Assembly (NCBI RefSeq): GCF_030376615.1
Contig: NZ_JARRAB010000002.1
Location: 1-64,000, forward strand
Origin: Pseudomonas sp. sp1636
Lineage (GTDB): Bacteria; Pseudomonadota; Gammaproteobacteria; Pseudomonadales; Pseudomonadaceae
Length of the DNA: 64,000 bases
Direction of reading: 5' to 3'
This document shows positions 46,460 to 54,341 of this stretch, piece by piece. Position numbers and translations under genes: made by a program. The notes beneath the pieces were generated by a model, which ran no database searches, had not been told where the DNA came from, and worked only from the letters and a program-made list of their open reading frames with translations. The stretch's first letter is position 1, and each line of letters starts with the position of its first letter.

Positions 46460-47170
46460 ATGAGCCACGCCGTTGCTCGTTTGCGTGCCGCGCGCATTGC
46501 CCGTAGTGAAAAACCTTTTCTGGCCCGTGGCTCCAGGGCCATGCGTTGCCAGCGCTGCCGGCTCGCCCTGAGCCATTGCCTGTGCGCCTGGCGCCCGCAA
46601 GTGGAGGCCAGGTCGGGCATGTGCTTGCTGATGCATGATGTCGAGGCGCTCAAACCGAGCAATACCGGTTGGCTGATTGCCGATGTGGTGGCCGATACGT
46701 CGGCCTTCGGCTGGTTGCGTACCGCGGTCGAGCCTGCTTTGCCGGCGCTGCTGGGCGATTCGCAGTGGCAGCCCTATCTGGTGTTTCCCGGTGAATACGC
46801 CGAGCCTGAACGGGTGGTTAGTCAGGTGCAGACCGCGCCTGGCAAGCGGCCATTGTTCATTCTGCTCGATGCGACCTGGACCGAGGCGCGCAAGATGTTT
46901 CGCAAAAGCCCCTACCTCGACAGCTTGCCGGTGCTCAGCCTGGAGCCGGAGCAGTTGTCGCGCTACCGTCTGCGTCGATCCACGCGCGACGACCATCTGT
47001 GTACCGCCGAGGTGGCGGCGCTCTGTCTGGAACTGGCCGGCGATCAGCGTGCCGCCGCGGCGCTGAATGCCTACCTGGATGTTTTCAGCCAGCATTACCT
47101 GGCGGCTAAAGCTCCTCGCGCGGTCGACCTGAATGACGCGGTGCATCAGCGCTTGCAGTTGTTTCTGTGA
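46460..47170 (+). CDS. DTW-domain tRNA-uridine aminocarboxypropyltransferase
   Basis: The 236-residue protein has an N-terminal zinc site (CQRCRLALSHCLC) and the DTW core, with LLDATWTEARKMF and the later CTAEVAALCLEL. Family members such as E. coli YfiP (TapT) add a 3-amino-3-carboxypropyl group to uridine 47 of tRNA. The ATG at 46460 is the most likely start; the frame is open back to 46379. The 3' end overlaps the convergent EamA gene by 65 bases. Confidence 0.87.
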   Translation: MSHAVARLRAARIARSEKPFLARGSRAMRCQRCRLALSHCLCAWRPQVEARSGMCLLMHDVEALKPSNTGWLIADVVADTSAFGWLRTAVEPALPALLGDSQWQPYLVFPGEYAEPERVVSQVQTAPGKRPLFILLDATWTEARKMFRKSPYLDSLPVLSLEPEQLSRYRLRRSTRDDHLCTAEVAALCLELAGDQRAAAALNAYLDVFSQHYLAAKAPRAVDLNDAVHQRLQLFL

Positions 47171-48071
47171 GTCGTGGACGGACTAACTCGACAGGGTTCT
47201 TCGGCCACAGTTGAGCCAGCAACATGCCGGCGAGCATCAGCGCACAGCCGGCATAACCGCGCAACTGCAGCGCTTCGCCCAGTAGCCAGGCGCCCGCAAT
47301 GGCGGCAAATACGGCTTCCAGTGAGAGGATGATCGCGGCATGCGCCGCAATCGCATGCTTTTGCGCCACCACCTGCAGGGTAAAGCCGATGGCCACGCCG
47401 AACAGGCCGCCATACAGAATCGCCGGGCCGGCGGCAATGATCGAGTCGAGGTGGATATCCTCGAAGAGCAGCGCCAGCAGCAGACTGATCAATGCGCAGG
47501 TGGCGAATTGCACCACGGCCAGCCGCAAAGGGTCATGGCGCCTGGCGAATACCCCCACCAGCAGTACATGCACGGCCCAGACTGCGGCCCCTGCCAATTG
47601 CAGCCAGTCGCCGGAGGCGACCTGAAAGCCTTCGCCGACGCTGAGCAGGAACATGCCGAGCACCGCCAACGAGGCGCCCAGCCAGATGCCCAAGCCGGTC
47701 TTTTGGCCGACCAACAGGCCGAACAGGGGCACGATGATCACGTACAGCCCGGTGATGAACCCGGCGTTGGTCACGCTGGTGAAGAGCAAGCCGACTTGCT
47801 GCAGGTTGATTCCCAGTGCCAGCGCCAAGCCCATCAGGCCGCCACCGAGCAACAGCTGGCGGTTCAGCGGTGGGGTAGGCGTGCTGCGCGAGCGCTGCTC
47901 GAGTAGCGGGAGCAATGGCAGCAGAATCAATGTCGCCAGGGTAAACCGCAGGCCGCTGTAGAGCAGTGGCCCGATCGAGTCCATGCCCAGGCGCTGGGCG
48001 ACGAAGGCCGACCCCCAGATCATGGCCGTGAGCAGCATCAAAAGGTCGGCGCGCAGGGCTTGGCTTCGCAT
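47106..48071 (-). CDS. EamA/DMT-family transporter
   Basis: The 321-residue protein has about ten membrane segments in two EamA repeats (ADLLMLLTAMIWGSAFVAQ and LQLAGAAVWAVHVLLVG). Such proteins export metabolites or drugs. I chose the ATG at 48071 (MRSQALRADLL); the frame is open to 48218 but without similarity. The C-terminal 35 residues are polar and overlap the DTW gene. Substrate unknown. Confidence 0.88.
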   Translation of the reverse strand: MRSQALRADLLMLLTAMIWGSAFVAQRLGMDSIGPLLYSGLRFTLATLILLPLLPLLEQRSRSTPTPPLNRQLLLGGGLMGLALALGINLQQVGLLFTSVTNAGFITGLYVIIVPLFGLLVGQKTGLGIWLGASLAVLGMFLLSVGEGFQVASGDWLQLAGAAVWAVHVLLVGVFARRHDPLRLAVVQFATCALISLLLALLFEDIHLDSIIAAGPAILYGGLFGVAIGFTLQVVAQKHAIAAHAAIILSLEAVFAAIAGAWLLGEALQLRGYAGCALMLAGMLLAQLWPKNPVELVRPRLTETTASADAPRHSGRPREEL

Positions 48072-48264
48072 AAAAGAGTCTCGTTGGGCAAAGGTGTAAA
48101 CTGTGCCGCAAAGTAACGCGCTTGACCACTTCGTGATCGCTCGGCATGCTGAACGCCGCCTTAGGCGCATTTGTGCTTGGCCGTGTACTATGCCGGGCTG
48201 AATCGAGCGGCACTTCACCGGCCGCCGCAGTGCGCGCTCATGTAACGCGATGCGCTACTCACAT

Positions 48265-48272
48265 AACAAGAA
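48265..48272 (+). promoter_or_regulatory. Hfq/Crc-type CA motif before erdR
   Basis: AACAAGAA lies 12 to 19 bases before the ATG at 48284, beside the AGGA ribosome site. It fits AAnAAnAA. Confidence 0.4.
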
Positions 48273-48283
48273 CAGGATCTGCC

Positions 48284-48934
48284 ATGGCCGCTTATGAAAT
48301 CCTGATTGCCGACGATCATCCGCTATTTCGCAGCGCGCTTCAGCAGGCGTTGACCCTGGGGCTTGGCCCACAAGTACGATTGGTAGAGGCTGCTAGCATC
48401 GCCGAGCTGGAAACCTGCCTGGCGGACAAGGCCGATTGGGATCTGGTGCTGCTCGACCTCAACATGCCCGGAGCCTATGGTTTTTCCGGTTTGGCGTTGC
48501 TGCGCGGGCAGTACCCGCAGGTGCCGGTGGTGATGGTCTCGGCCCAGGAAGAGGCGGCCGTGGTGGTGCGGGCCCGCGAGTTCGGCGCGAGTGGTTTCAT
48601 TCCCAAATCCAGCTCCCTGGAGAGCATCCAGCAAGCCGTACAAGTGGTGCTCGATGGCGATACCTGGTGGCCGCAGCAAACCGAGGAGGCGGCTCAGGTC
48701 TCGGCTGAGGCCAAAGCTGCCAGCGCAGGCCTGGCCAGCCTGACTCCGCAGCAGTTTCGGGTGTTGACCATGGTCTGCGACGGCCTGCTGAACAAGCAGA
48801 TCGCCTACGAATTGAGCGTGTCAGAGGCCACGGTCAAGGCGCATGTCACCGCGATTTTCCGCAAGCTCGGAGTGCGTACCCGCACCCAGGCGGCGCTGCT
48901 GTTGCAGCAGATGGAATCAATCCCGAGCAGTTGA
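48284..48934 (+). CDS. erdR: NarL/LuxR-type response regulator ErdR
   Basis: The 216-residue protein has a receiver domain (ADDHPLFRSAL, phosphoacceptor Asp in LVLLDLNMPG, PKSSSLESI) and a C-terminal LuxR helix-turn-helix (LTPQQFRVLTMVCDGLLNKQIAYELSVSEATVK split over 156-190). Next to dgkA it matches ErdR, which controls acetate and ethanol oxidation genes in P. aeruginosa and P. putida. Its own CA motif fits a place in catabolite control. The ATG at 48284 follows AGGATC. Confidence 0.85.
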   Translation: MAAYEILIADDHPLFRSALQQALTLGLGPQVRLVEAASIAELETCLADKADWDLVLLDLNMPGAYGFSGLALLRGQYPQVPVVMVSAQEEAAVVVRAREFGASGFIPKSSSLESIQQAVQVVLDGDTWWPQQTEEAAQVSAEAKAASAGLASLTPQQFRVLTMVCDGLLNKQIAYELSVSEATVKAHVTAIFRKLGVRTRTQAALLLQQMESIPSS

Positions 48935-49072
48935 GCGCACTACTATTGAGGCGCGTTGTTCGCCTCTCGCATCATCAGGCACCTACACTGACAGCCAAAC
49001 CAGCAGATTTGCGCCGGTGCGTTTGTGCAGGGATATAGCCGGCCAGTCTTTTATCGCGTGGGCAGCTTTCTT

Positions 49073-49438
49073 ATGTCGCCATTCAAGGGCCAGACGGGCC
49101 TCAAGCGTATCGTTAATGCGGCGGGCTATTCGCTGGCCGGCTTGCGCGTGGCCATCGCCGGCGAAGCCGCATTCCGTCAGCTGCTGTTGCTCAATCTGCT
49201 GTTGATCCCGCTGGCGTTCTACAGCGACGTCAGTCGGGGCGAACGCGCACTGATGGTTGGCGTCTGCCTGTTGGCGTTGATCGTCGAACTGCTCAACTCG
49301 GCGCTGGAGGCGGCGGTCGATCGTATCTCTCTGGAGCTGCATCCCTTGTCAAAAAACGCCAAGGACATGGGCAGTGCCGCGCAGTTCATGTCCCTGACGC
49401 TGATCGCCAGTGTCTGGACGGTGATCCTGCTGGGCTGA
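49073..49438 (+). CDS. dgkA: Diacylglycerol kinase DgkA
   Basis: The 121-residue inner-membrane enzyme has three membrane spans and the family motif IVELLNSALEAAVDR with the catalytic Glu residues. It recycles diacylglycerol made by membrane-derived glucan and lipid A modification. The ATG at 49073 gives the E. coli length (122); the frame is open further upstream. It follows erdR by 138 bases. Confidence 0.93.
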   Translation: MSPFKGQTGLKRIVNAAGYSLAGLRVAIAGEAAFRQLLLLNLLLIPLAFYSDVSRGERALMVGVCLLALIVELLNSALEAAVDRISLELHPLSKNAKDMGSAAQFMSLTLIASVWTVILLG

Positions 49439-49495
49439 GCGGCCGGGCAAGGAGGGCTGGCGGTGGCGTGCGCAATGCCTTGGCGGCAGGATTGC

Positions 49496-50422
49496 TCAGG
49501 CGATGCTCGGCAGCACGATCTCATCGCTGCGTCTGGCCCCGGCAGTCAGTGCCCGGCATAGCTCGATGAATTCGCGCATGGCGGCGGTCTGGTACTTCTG
49601 TTTATGCCAGATAAAGTAGAACTGTCGACGCAGATCCAGTTCGGGCGTTTCCACGGCCACCAAGCTGCCGCGGCGGAAGGCATCGCGCAGGGCCAGGCGC
49701 GAGATGCAGCCGATGCCCAGGCCCGACTCCACCGCGCGCTTGATCGCCTCGGTGTGTTCCAGTTCCAGACGGATATTCAGCGCGTCGGGGTGATGGCGCA
49801 TGGCTTGGTCGAAGGTCAGGCGCGTGCCCGAGCCTTGTTCGCGTAAAATCCAGGCCTCGCGGGTCAGTTCCTCCAGACTGGCTTCGCCGCGTTGGGCCAG
49901 AGCATGCTGCGGTGCGCAGAACACCACCAGCTCGTCCTTGACCCAGGGTTGCACCTCGATATCCGGGTGCTGGCAGTCGCCTTCGATCAAGCCCATATCC
50001 AGCTCGTAATGGGCGATCTGCTGCACCACATAAGCGGTGTTGTGCACCTGCAATGTCACCCGGCATTCCGGATGGCGCTGCATGAAGCTGCCAATCAGCA
50101 GGGTCGCCAGGTAATTGCCGACAGTCAGGGTGGCGCCGACATTCAGCGAGCCAAAACCACTCTTGCCGCCCAGCAGGCGCTCGATCTCCTTGGCCTGGTC
50201 GAGCAAGGCCACTGCTTGCGGCAGCAACTGCGAACCCAGGGCGTTGAGGCTCAGGCGTTTGCCGGCGCGGTCGAACAGCTGGCAGTCGGACTGGCGTTCC
50301 AGTTCGCTCAGTGAGGTACTGGTAGCCGATTGCGACAGTGCCAGTGACTCGGCGGCGCGCGAGACACTTTCCTGTTGGGCCACGGCGACGAAGACCTGAA
50401 GTTGCCTAAGAGTGAATCGCAT
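49496..50422 (-). CDS. finR: LysR-family regulator FinR
   Basis: The 308-residue protein has an N-terminal helix-turn-helix (VSRAAESLALSQSATSTSLSELE) and a substrate-binding domain. It is divergent from fpr with 109 bases between. In P. putida and P. aeruginosa FinR sits in this position and activates fpr under superoxide stress. The shared AT-rich gap (ccgataacctatatcttgata) is a likely LysR binding zone. Confidence 0.87.
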   Translation of the reverse strand: MRFTLRQLQVFVAVAQQESVSRAAESLALSQSATSTSLSELERQSDCQLFDRAGKRLSLNALGSQLLPQAVALLDQAKEIERLLGGKSGFGSLNVGATLTVGNYLATLLIGSFMQRHPECRVTLQVHNTAYVVQQIAHYELDMGLIEGDCQHPDIEVQPWVKDELVVFCAPQHALAQRGEASLEELTREAWILREQGSGTRLTFDQAMRHHPDALNIRLELEHTEAIKRAVESGLGIGCISRLALRDAFRRGSLVAVETPELDLRRQFYFIWHKQKYQTAAMREFIELCRALTAGARRSDEIVLPSIA

Positions 50423-50531
50423 ATCTATATAACCGATAACCTATATCTTGATAATTTGCTTAACAGATATTCTGCGCCCGCCTAGAATCCCTCGCAATCC
50501 TAACTGTGCCAGCGCTTCTTGAGGAACCAGC

Positions 50532-51311
50532 ATGAGCAATCTGAACATCGAGCGCGTACTCAGCGTCCACCATTGGAACGACACCCTGTTCAGCTTCAAG
50601 ACCACCCGCAACCCTGGTCTGCGTTTCGACAACGGCCAGTTCGTGATGATTGGTTTACAGCAGGGCAATGGTCGTCCGTTGATGCGTGCCTACTCGATTG
50701 CCAGCCCTAACTACGAAGAGCATCTGGAATTCTTCAGCATCAAGGTACAGGACGGCCCGCTGACCTCGCAGTTGCAGCATCTCCAACCGGGTGACGAACT
50801 GATGGTCAGTCGCAAACCGACTGGCACCCTGGTGCTCGATGATCTGTTACCGGGTAAGCATCTATACCTGCTCAGCACCGGTACCGGCCTGGCACCTTTC
50901 ATGAGCGTGATCCAAGATCCGGAAACCTACCAGCGTTACGAAAAAATCGTGCTGGTGCATGGCGTGCGTTACGTCAACGAAGTGGCCTATCGCGAATTCA
51001 TCACCGAGCACCTGCCGCAGAACGAATACTTCGGCGAATCGTTGAAGAACCAGCTGATCTACTACCCGACCGTGACCCGCGAAGAGTTCGAGAACCAGGG
51101 CCGTTTGACCGACCTGATGCGCAGCGGCAAGCTGTTCCGCGATATTGGCTTGCCGCCGATCAATGCGCGGGACGACCGCGCCATGATCTGTGGCAGCCCG
51201 AGCATGCTCGATGAAACCAGCGCGGTGCTGGAGAGTTTTGGTCTGAGAGTTTCCCCGCGCATGGGCGAGCCGGGCGATTACCTGATCGAGCGCGCCTTCG
51301 TCGAAAAGTAA
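50532..51311 (+). CDS. fpr: Ferredoxin-NADP(+) reductase Fpr
   Basis: The 259-residue flavoenzyme has RAYSIASP for FAD, STGTGLAPFMS for NADP and the C-terminal aromatic-free FVEK typical of the bacterial subclass. It moves electrons between NADPH and ferredoxins, including Bfd during iron release from bacterioferritin, so it may serve bfd and fdxA in this window. The ATG follows GAGGAACC. Divergent finR is its regulator. Confidence 0.94.
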   Translation: MSNLNIERVLSVHHWNDTLFSFKTTRNPGLRFDNGQFVMIGLQQGNGRPLMRAYSIASPNYEEHLEFFSIKVQDGPLTSQLQHLQPGDELMVSRKPTGTLVLDDLLPGKHLYLLSTGTGLAPFMSVIQDPETYQRYEKIVLVHGVRYVNEVAYREFITEHLPQNEYFGESLKNQLIYYPTVTREEFENQGRLTDLMRSGKLFRDIGLPPINARDDRAMICGSPSMLDETSAVLESFGLRVSPRMGEPGDYLIERAFVEK

Positions 51312-51347
51312 GCGCCGCGGGGTTAGCAGGCCGTTGGCCGAAAACGC

Positions 51348-51385
51348 AATGCCGTTCACTTAAGTCAAGTGAGCGGCATTTTTCT
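51348..51385 (+). terminator. fpr terminator
   Basis: aatgccgttcactt at 51348-51361 pairs with aagtgagcggcatt at 51367-51380 with one G-T pair, then TTTCT. It lies 36 bases past the stop. Confidence 0.8.
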
Positions 51386-51482
51386 AGGCGGCGTGAAAGC
51401 AAGGTTCCGAACGCCTCGAAAGAGCGGGTGGCAGAGGTGATGCCGGGGCAGCGCGAGTGCGCGTGCAAGCCGCAGAAACAGA

Positions 51483-51509
51483 AAATCCGATGCCGGGGGC
51501 ATCGGATTT
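51483..51509 (-). terminator. Hairpin terminator downstream of amrZ
   Basis: aaatccgatgcc at 51483-51494 pairs perfectly with ggcatcggattt at 51498-51509. On the minus strand it is followed by TTCTG and lies about 80 bases past the amrZ stop. It may act in both directions. Confidence 0.65.
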
Positions 51510-51590
51510 CGATTTCACGCCAGCGGCGTCAGCTTGTTAAGGCGTAGTTGATAGGTGTTAGCCTGGGCGCCGGTTTTCTATCGATACAGC

Positions 51591-51917
51591 TTACGCTTGT
51601 TCGGCGGCCATCTCGGCATCATGGGCGATTAATGCCACCAGGGCATTTTGCTGGCGCCGTGACAACTGGCGGAAGCGCTGCAGTAACTCGCGCTCGTGCA
51701 AGGACAGTTCGGGGCTGTCCAGGCGCAGATCGAGTTCGTCACCCAGACTGCTTTCCTGAAGCATGCTCTGCTCAAGGCGGGCGATGATTTCCGAGTTCAT
51801 GCTGCGGTGATGATTGCGCGCGACATCAGCGATGCGCTCGCGCATGCCATCGGGCAAGCGAACGACGAACTTGTCAGCCGTGCGGCTGGAGTAAATAGCC
51901 TGTTTCATAGGGCGCAT
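51591..51917 (-). CDS. amrZ: Ribbon-helix-helix regulator AmrZ
   Basis: The 108-residue protein has the Arc-type ribbon-helix-helix ([38 protein letters not shown]) and the C-terminal [20 protein letters not shown] tetramerisation region. It matches AmrZ along its length. AmrZ controls alginate, pili, flagella and c-di-GMP genes, and represses itself. It is divergent from the phn remnants, the same neighbourhood as in P. aeruginosa. Confidence 0.95.
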   Translation of the reverse strand: MRPMKQAIYSSRTADKFVVRLPDGMRERIADVARNHHRSMNSEIIARLEQSMLQESSLGDELDLRLDSPELSLHERELLQRFRQLSRRQQNALVALIAHDAEMAAEQA

Positions 51918-52345
51918 ACATTTAACCGGTTAGTTCAGGGAAGCGATGCTGGCAGTGAGCCGCGAGATTGTCACCGGTTTGACCATCTTTAGCACTAGCT
52001 GTTCAGTCAGAATCGCCATTTGTGTCGATGTGAGTATCCGGTCGTCAAAGCATTTTTTTGACGCCAATTGCGCGTCGCATTGTGTCGCCTGTAAAGGCTT
52101 TTCGCCAGCACTGGTTGCCAGAAATGCGTGTCATTAAGCAAAAGACAGGCATTAATTGCCGGCGTAAAAATTAAACCAGCAGCCCCTTCAGCGTTATGGC
52201 TCATGAGCGGGGCTGATGCAGAACTTGCCTGCCTTGTCCTACCCCGGTCGGCGATCCTGAGTTGCCAAGCCGTTAACAGGTGGTTGAAGACTACCTGCGT
52301 TGCCGATGCAGCGTTAAAAACGGCCTGCTAACGAAGGGCTGTTCC
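51918..52345. other. Upstream region of amrZ and former phn promoter region
   Basis: These 428 bases have no convincing gene; short frames here lack ribosome sites and similarity. The right part once carried the phn promoter. I see no clear Pho box. A catalogue of AmrZ sites would be needed to find autoregulation sites, which in P. aeruginosa lie before amrZ. The region around 52010-52080 is rather AT-rich (catttttttgacg). Confidence 0.45.
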
Positions 52346-52636
52346 ATGAGCGCTGCGATCCGGGTTGAGAGCCTGAATAAAATATTCAGCGGTAAACCGG
52401 TTTTCCATGCGCCGGCTTTGTTCGTGCCGTGCGGTGAACTGGTTGGTCTGGCTCCGCTCAATCAACCTTGCTGCGCCATTCGGCGGGCCGTACGGCTGAC
52501 GGCGCCATGTGCCGACGCAAGGGCGCTTGAGTGGCGGCATGCGCGAGTGCGCGCAGGCATAGAGCGCAGCTCCCGGCAGTTCAATCTGGCTGGTTGTTTA
52601 AGCGTAGTGCAAAAACCTATGCTTGGTTGCCTCTGA
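52346..52636 (+). pseudogene. phnC: phnC 5' remnant (phosphonate ABC ATPase)
   Basis: The start is typical PhnC (MSAAIRVESLNKIFSGKP). After GELVGL the frame shifts: the Walker A region can be read in another frame as SGSAQSTLLRHSAG, with Gln in place of the essential Lys. The original frame returns with SRQFNLAGCLSVVQKPMLGCL, matching the Q-loop of PhnC, then stops. Only about 97 codons of some 270 remain, and phnM sequence follows within 20 bases. It cannot make a working ATPase. Confidence 0.78.
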
Positions 52637-52651
52637 ACTTGTCCGCTCGCA

Positions 52652-52956
52652 GTGGCTTTCGTTATGAGCGTGCTGATGGGCGCGGCAAACAGCATTCGCG
52701 GCCGTGCCCGTCCAGGTAATATCGCCGCCGAACTGACGCGGCATGGCGTGCTGGGCATTCTTTTCAGCGACTACTCTCCAGAGCGCCTGTTGCGAGCGGC
52801 ACCGCTGGGTCTGCCGCGCACTGTCGCCACGCTCAGCCGAGGCCGGCGAAGGCGGTGGGGGCCGACGGTCGTGGTGCAAGCCGCGTCGCCAGCGTGCCGG
52901 CCTGCTGCAGGCCGCGGGTGGAGGATGGCCAGGCGCTGATCCGGCAGTTCTGGTAA
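52652..52956 (+). pseudogene. phnM: phnM 3' remnant (C-P lyase accessory hydrolase)
   Basis: VMSVLMGAANSIRGRARPGN, HGVLGILFSDYSPERLL and, after a frameshift, VEDGQALIRQFW follow the PhnM order (MGAPNxVRGGSHSGN, DILSSDYVPASLL, C-terminal end). The metal ligands and the first two thirds are gone. The stop at 52954-52956 lies 20 bases before phnN, as expected for the end of phnM. The join with the phnC remnant marks one large deletion that removed phnD to most of phnM. Confidence 0.72.
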
Positions 52957-52976
52957 CAAGCGAGCAGGGGGTTTTG

Positions 52977-53543
52977 ATGAGTGGCAGGTTGATCTATTTG
53001 ATGGGGCCTTCCGGCTCGGGCAAGGACAGCCTGTTGCATGCCGCACGCGAGCGTCTGGCCGAGCGCGATTGCCGGATCGTCCGGCGGGTGATTACCCGCT
53101 CGGCGGAGGCGGTGGGGGAGGACGCCATTGGTGTGTCTCCGGCCGAGTTCGCCGCTCGGGAGCAGGCCGGTGCCTTTGCCTTGAGCTGGCGTGCCAACGG
53201 CCTGGCCTACGGTATCCCCAGGCAGATCGACGACTGGCTGGCAGCGGGGCAGGATGTGCTGGTCAATGGCTCGCGGGCTTATCTGCCGCAGGCGCGGCAG
53301 CGTTATCCCGAGCTGATCGGGGTGCTGTTGGTGGTGGACGCTGCGGTGCTGCGCGAGCGCTTGCTCAGGCGCGGTCGTGAAACGCCGGAGCAGGTCGGGC
53401 AGCGTCTGGCCCGCAATCGGTTGTTCGACAGCGGCGCTGCGGCAGCCGCCGATGGCGTGCACCTACTGGATAACTCCAGCCACGTCGAACGCACGGTGGA
53501 TCGTCTGCTGGCCCTGATCGGAACCCGCCGCGCATGCGCCTGA
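52977..53543 (+). CDS. phnN: Ribose 1,5-bisphosphate phosphokinase PhnN
   Basis: The 188-residue kinase starts MSGRLIYLMGPSGSGKDSLL with an intact Walker A and keeps the guanylate-kinase-like order (VITRSAE, GVSPAEF, LVNGSRAYLPQA, LLRRGRETPEQV). It makes phosphoribosyl diphosphate from ribose 1,5-bisphosphate, normally after C-P lyase. The C-P lyase genes around it are lost, yet this frame has no damage. It may be kept for PRPP supply or be recently orphaned. GCAGGGGG precedes the ATG. Confidence 0.9.
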   Translation: MSGRLIYLMGPSGSGKDSLLHAARERLAERDCRIVRRVITRSAEAVGEDAIGVSPAEFAAREQAGAFALSWRANGLAYGIPRQIDDWLAAGQDVLVNGSRAYLPQARQRYPELIGVLLVVDAAVLRERLLRRGRETPEQVGQRLARNRLFDSGAAAAADGVHLLDNSSHVERTVDRLLALIGTRRACA

Positions 53544-53643
53544 GCCTGCGGAGCACGGGCGACCCCCTCCGCATGCGTTGAGCAGGCATCCTGCAGGTCT
53601 GCGACCACGCCGACCCCACCAGGGCGGTACAGGCATGCGGACA
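53534..53643 (+). pseudogene. phnP: phnP 5' remnant
   Basis: The ATG at 53534 overlaps the end of phnN, as phnP often does. MRLSLRSTGD resembles the MRLTLLGTGD start of PhnP, but a stop follows after 15 codons. Scattered similarity (QVCDHADPTRAVQACG) continues to about 53640, where the lrp-type gene ends. The metal-binding domain is missing. Confidence 0.55.
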
Positions 53644-53672
53644 TGCTCGATTTCAGTCGGCCGTTCGGTGGC

Positions 53673-54140
53673 TCAATCCAGCGGCAATTCGGTGGTGCGT
53701 TTGACTTCGCTCATGGCGATGTTGGAGTGCGCTTCCTGCACGTGCGGGCGTTGCAGCAGGTGGTCGCGCAGGAAGCGCTCGTAGCCGGCGATGTCCTTGG
53801 CCACCACCTTGAGCAGGTAGTCCGAGCCGCCGGCCATGGTGTAGCACTCCAGCACTTCCGGGTAGCCGACCACCGCCTGTTCGAATTCCTCCAGGTTGCT
53901 GCGGCCGTGGGCCGACAGTTTGATGTCGACGAACACGGTGATGCTGAAGCCAAGCAGCTTGTGGTTGAGCAGGGCGACCTTGCGCTCGATCAGGCCGTCT
54001 TCCTGCATGCGGTGAATCCGCCGCCAGCAGGGCGATTGTGACAATTCGACCTTCTCCGCCACTTCGGCCGCGGACAGCTCGGCGTTGTGTTGCAGCAGGC
54101 GCAAAATCTTGCGATCGATGGGGCTTAGCGGATTTTGCAT
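53673..54140 (-). CDS. Lrp/AsnC-family regulator
   Basis: The 155-residue protein has an N-terminal helix-turn-helix (LSPIDRKILRLLQHNAELSA, LSQSPCWRRIHRMQEDG) and the RAM effector domain (TMAGGSDYLLKVVAKD). It is divergent from the ferredoxin oxidoreductase gene with about 200 bases between, and so probably senses an amino acid and controls the module at 54.3-60.5 kb. The gap is AT-rich near 54140-54230, as Lrp sites often are. Confidence 0.9.
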   Translation of the reverse strand: MQNPLSPIDRKILRLLQHNAELSAAEVAEKVELSQSPCWRRIHRMQEDGLIERKVALLNHKLLGFSITVFVDIKLSAHGRSNLEEFEQAVVGYPEVLECYTMAGGSDYLLKVVAKDIAGYERFLRDHLLQRPHVQEAHSNIAMSEVKRTTELPLD

Positions 54141-54320
54141 GAATGATCCCGGTATTTTGTTTTTATTGGATAAGTCATGCGAAATATTGGCGCTTAAGGT
54201 CGAAAAAAGAAAGAAAAAAGCGATACCGCTCAGTCATATTCTTGTCCAGTCGTTGCACGCAGTGATCCTGCTTGCGACAGAACCGCGCAGGCATTAACCG
54301 GTGCCCGCGCAGCTCGCCAT

Positions 54321-54328
54321 AACAATAA
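54321..54328 (+). promoter_or_regulatory. Hfq/Crc-type CA motif before the ferredoxin oxidoreductase
   Basis: AACAATAA lies directly before the AAAGGAG ribosome site and 14 bases before the ATG at 54342. It fits AAnAAnAA. Confidence 0.5.
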
Positions 54329-54341
54329 AAGGAGCGCCCGC

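Noticed and set aside
52128..52331. A 67-codon plus frame between amrZ and the phnC remnant
   Set aside because: No ribosome site, no motif and it lies in the former phn promoter region.
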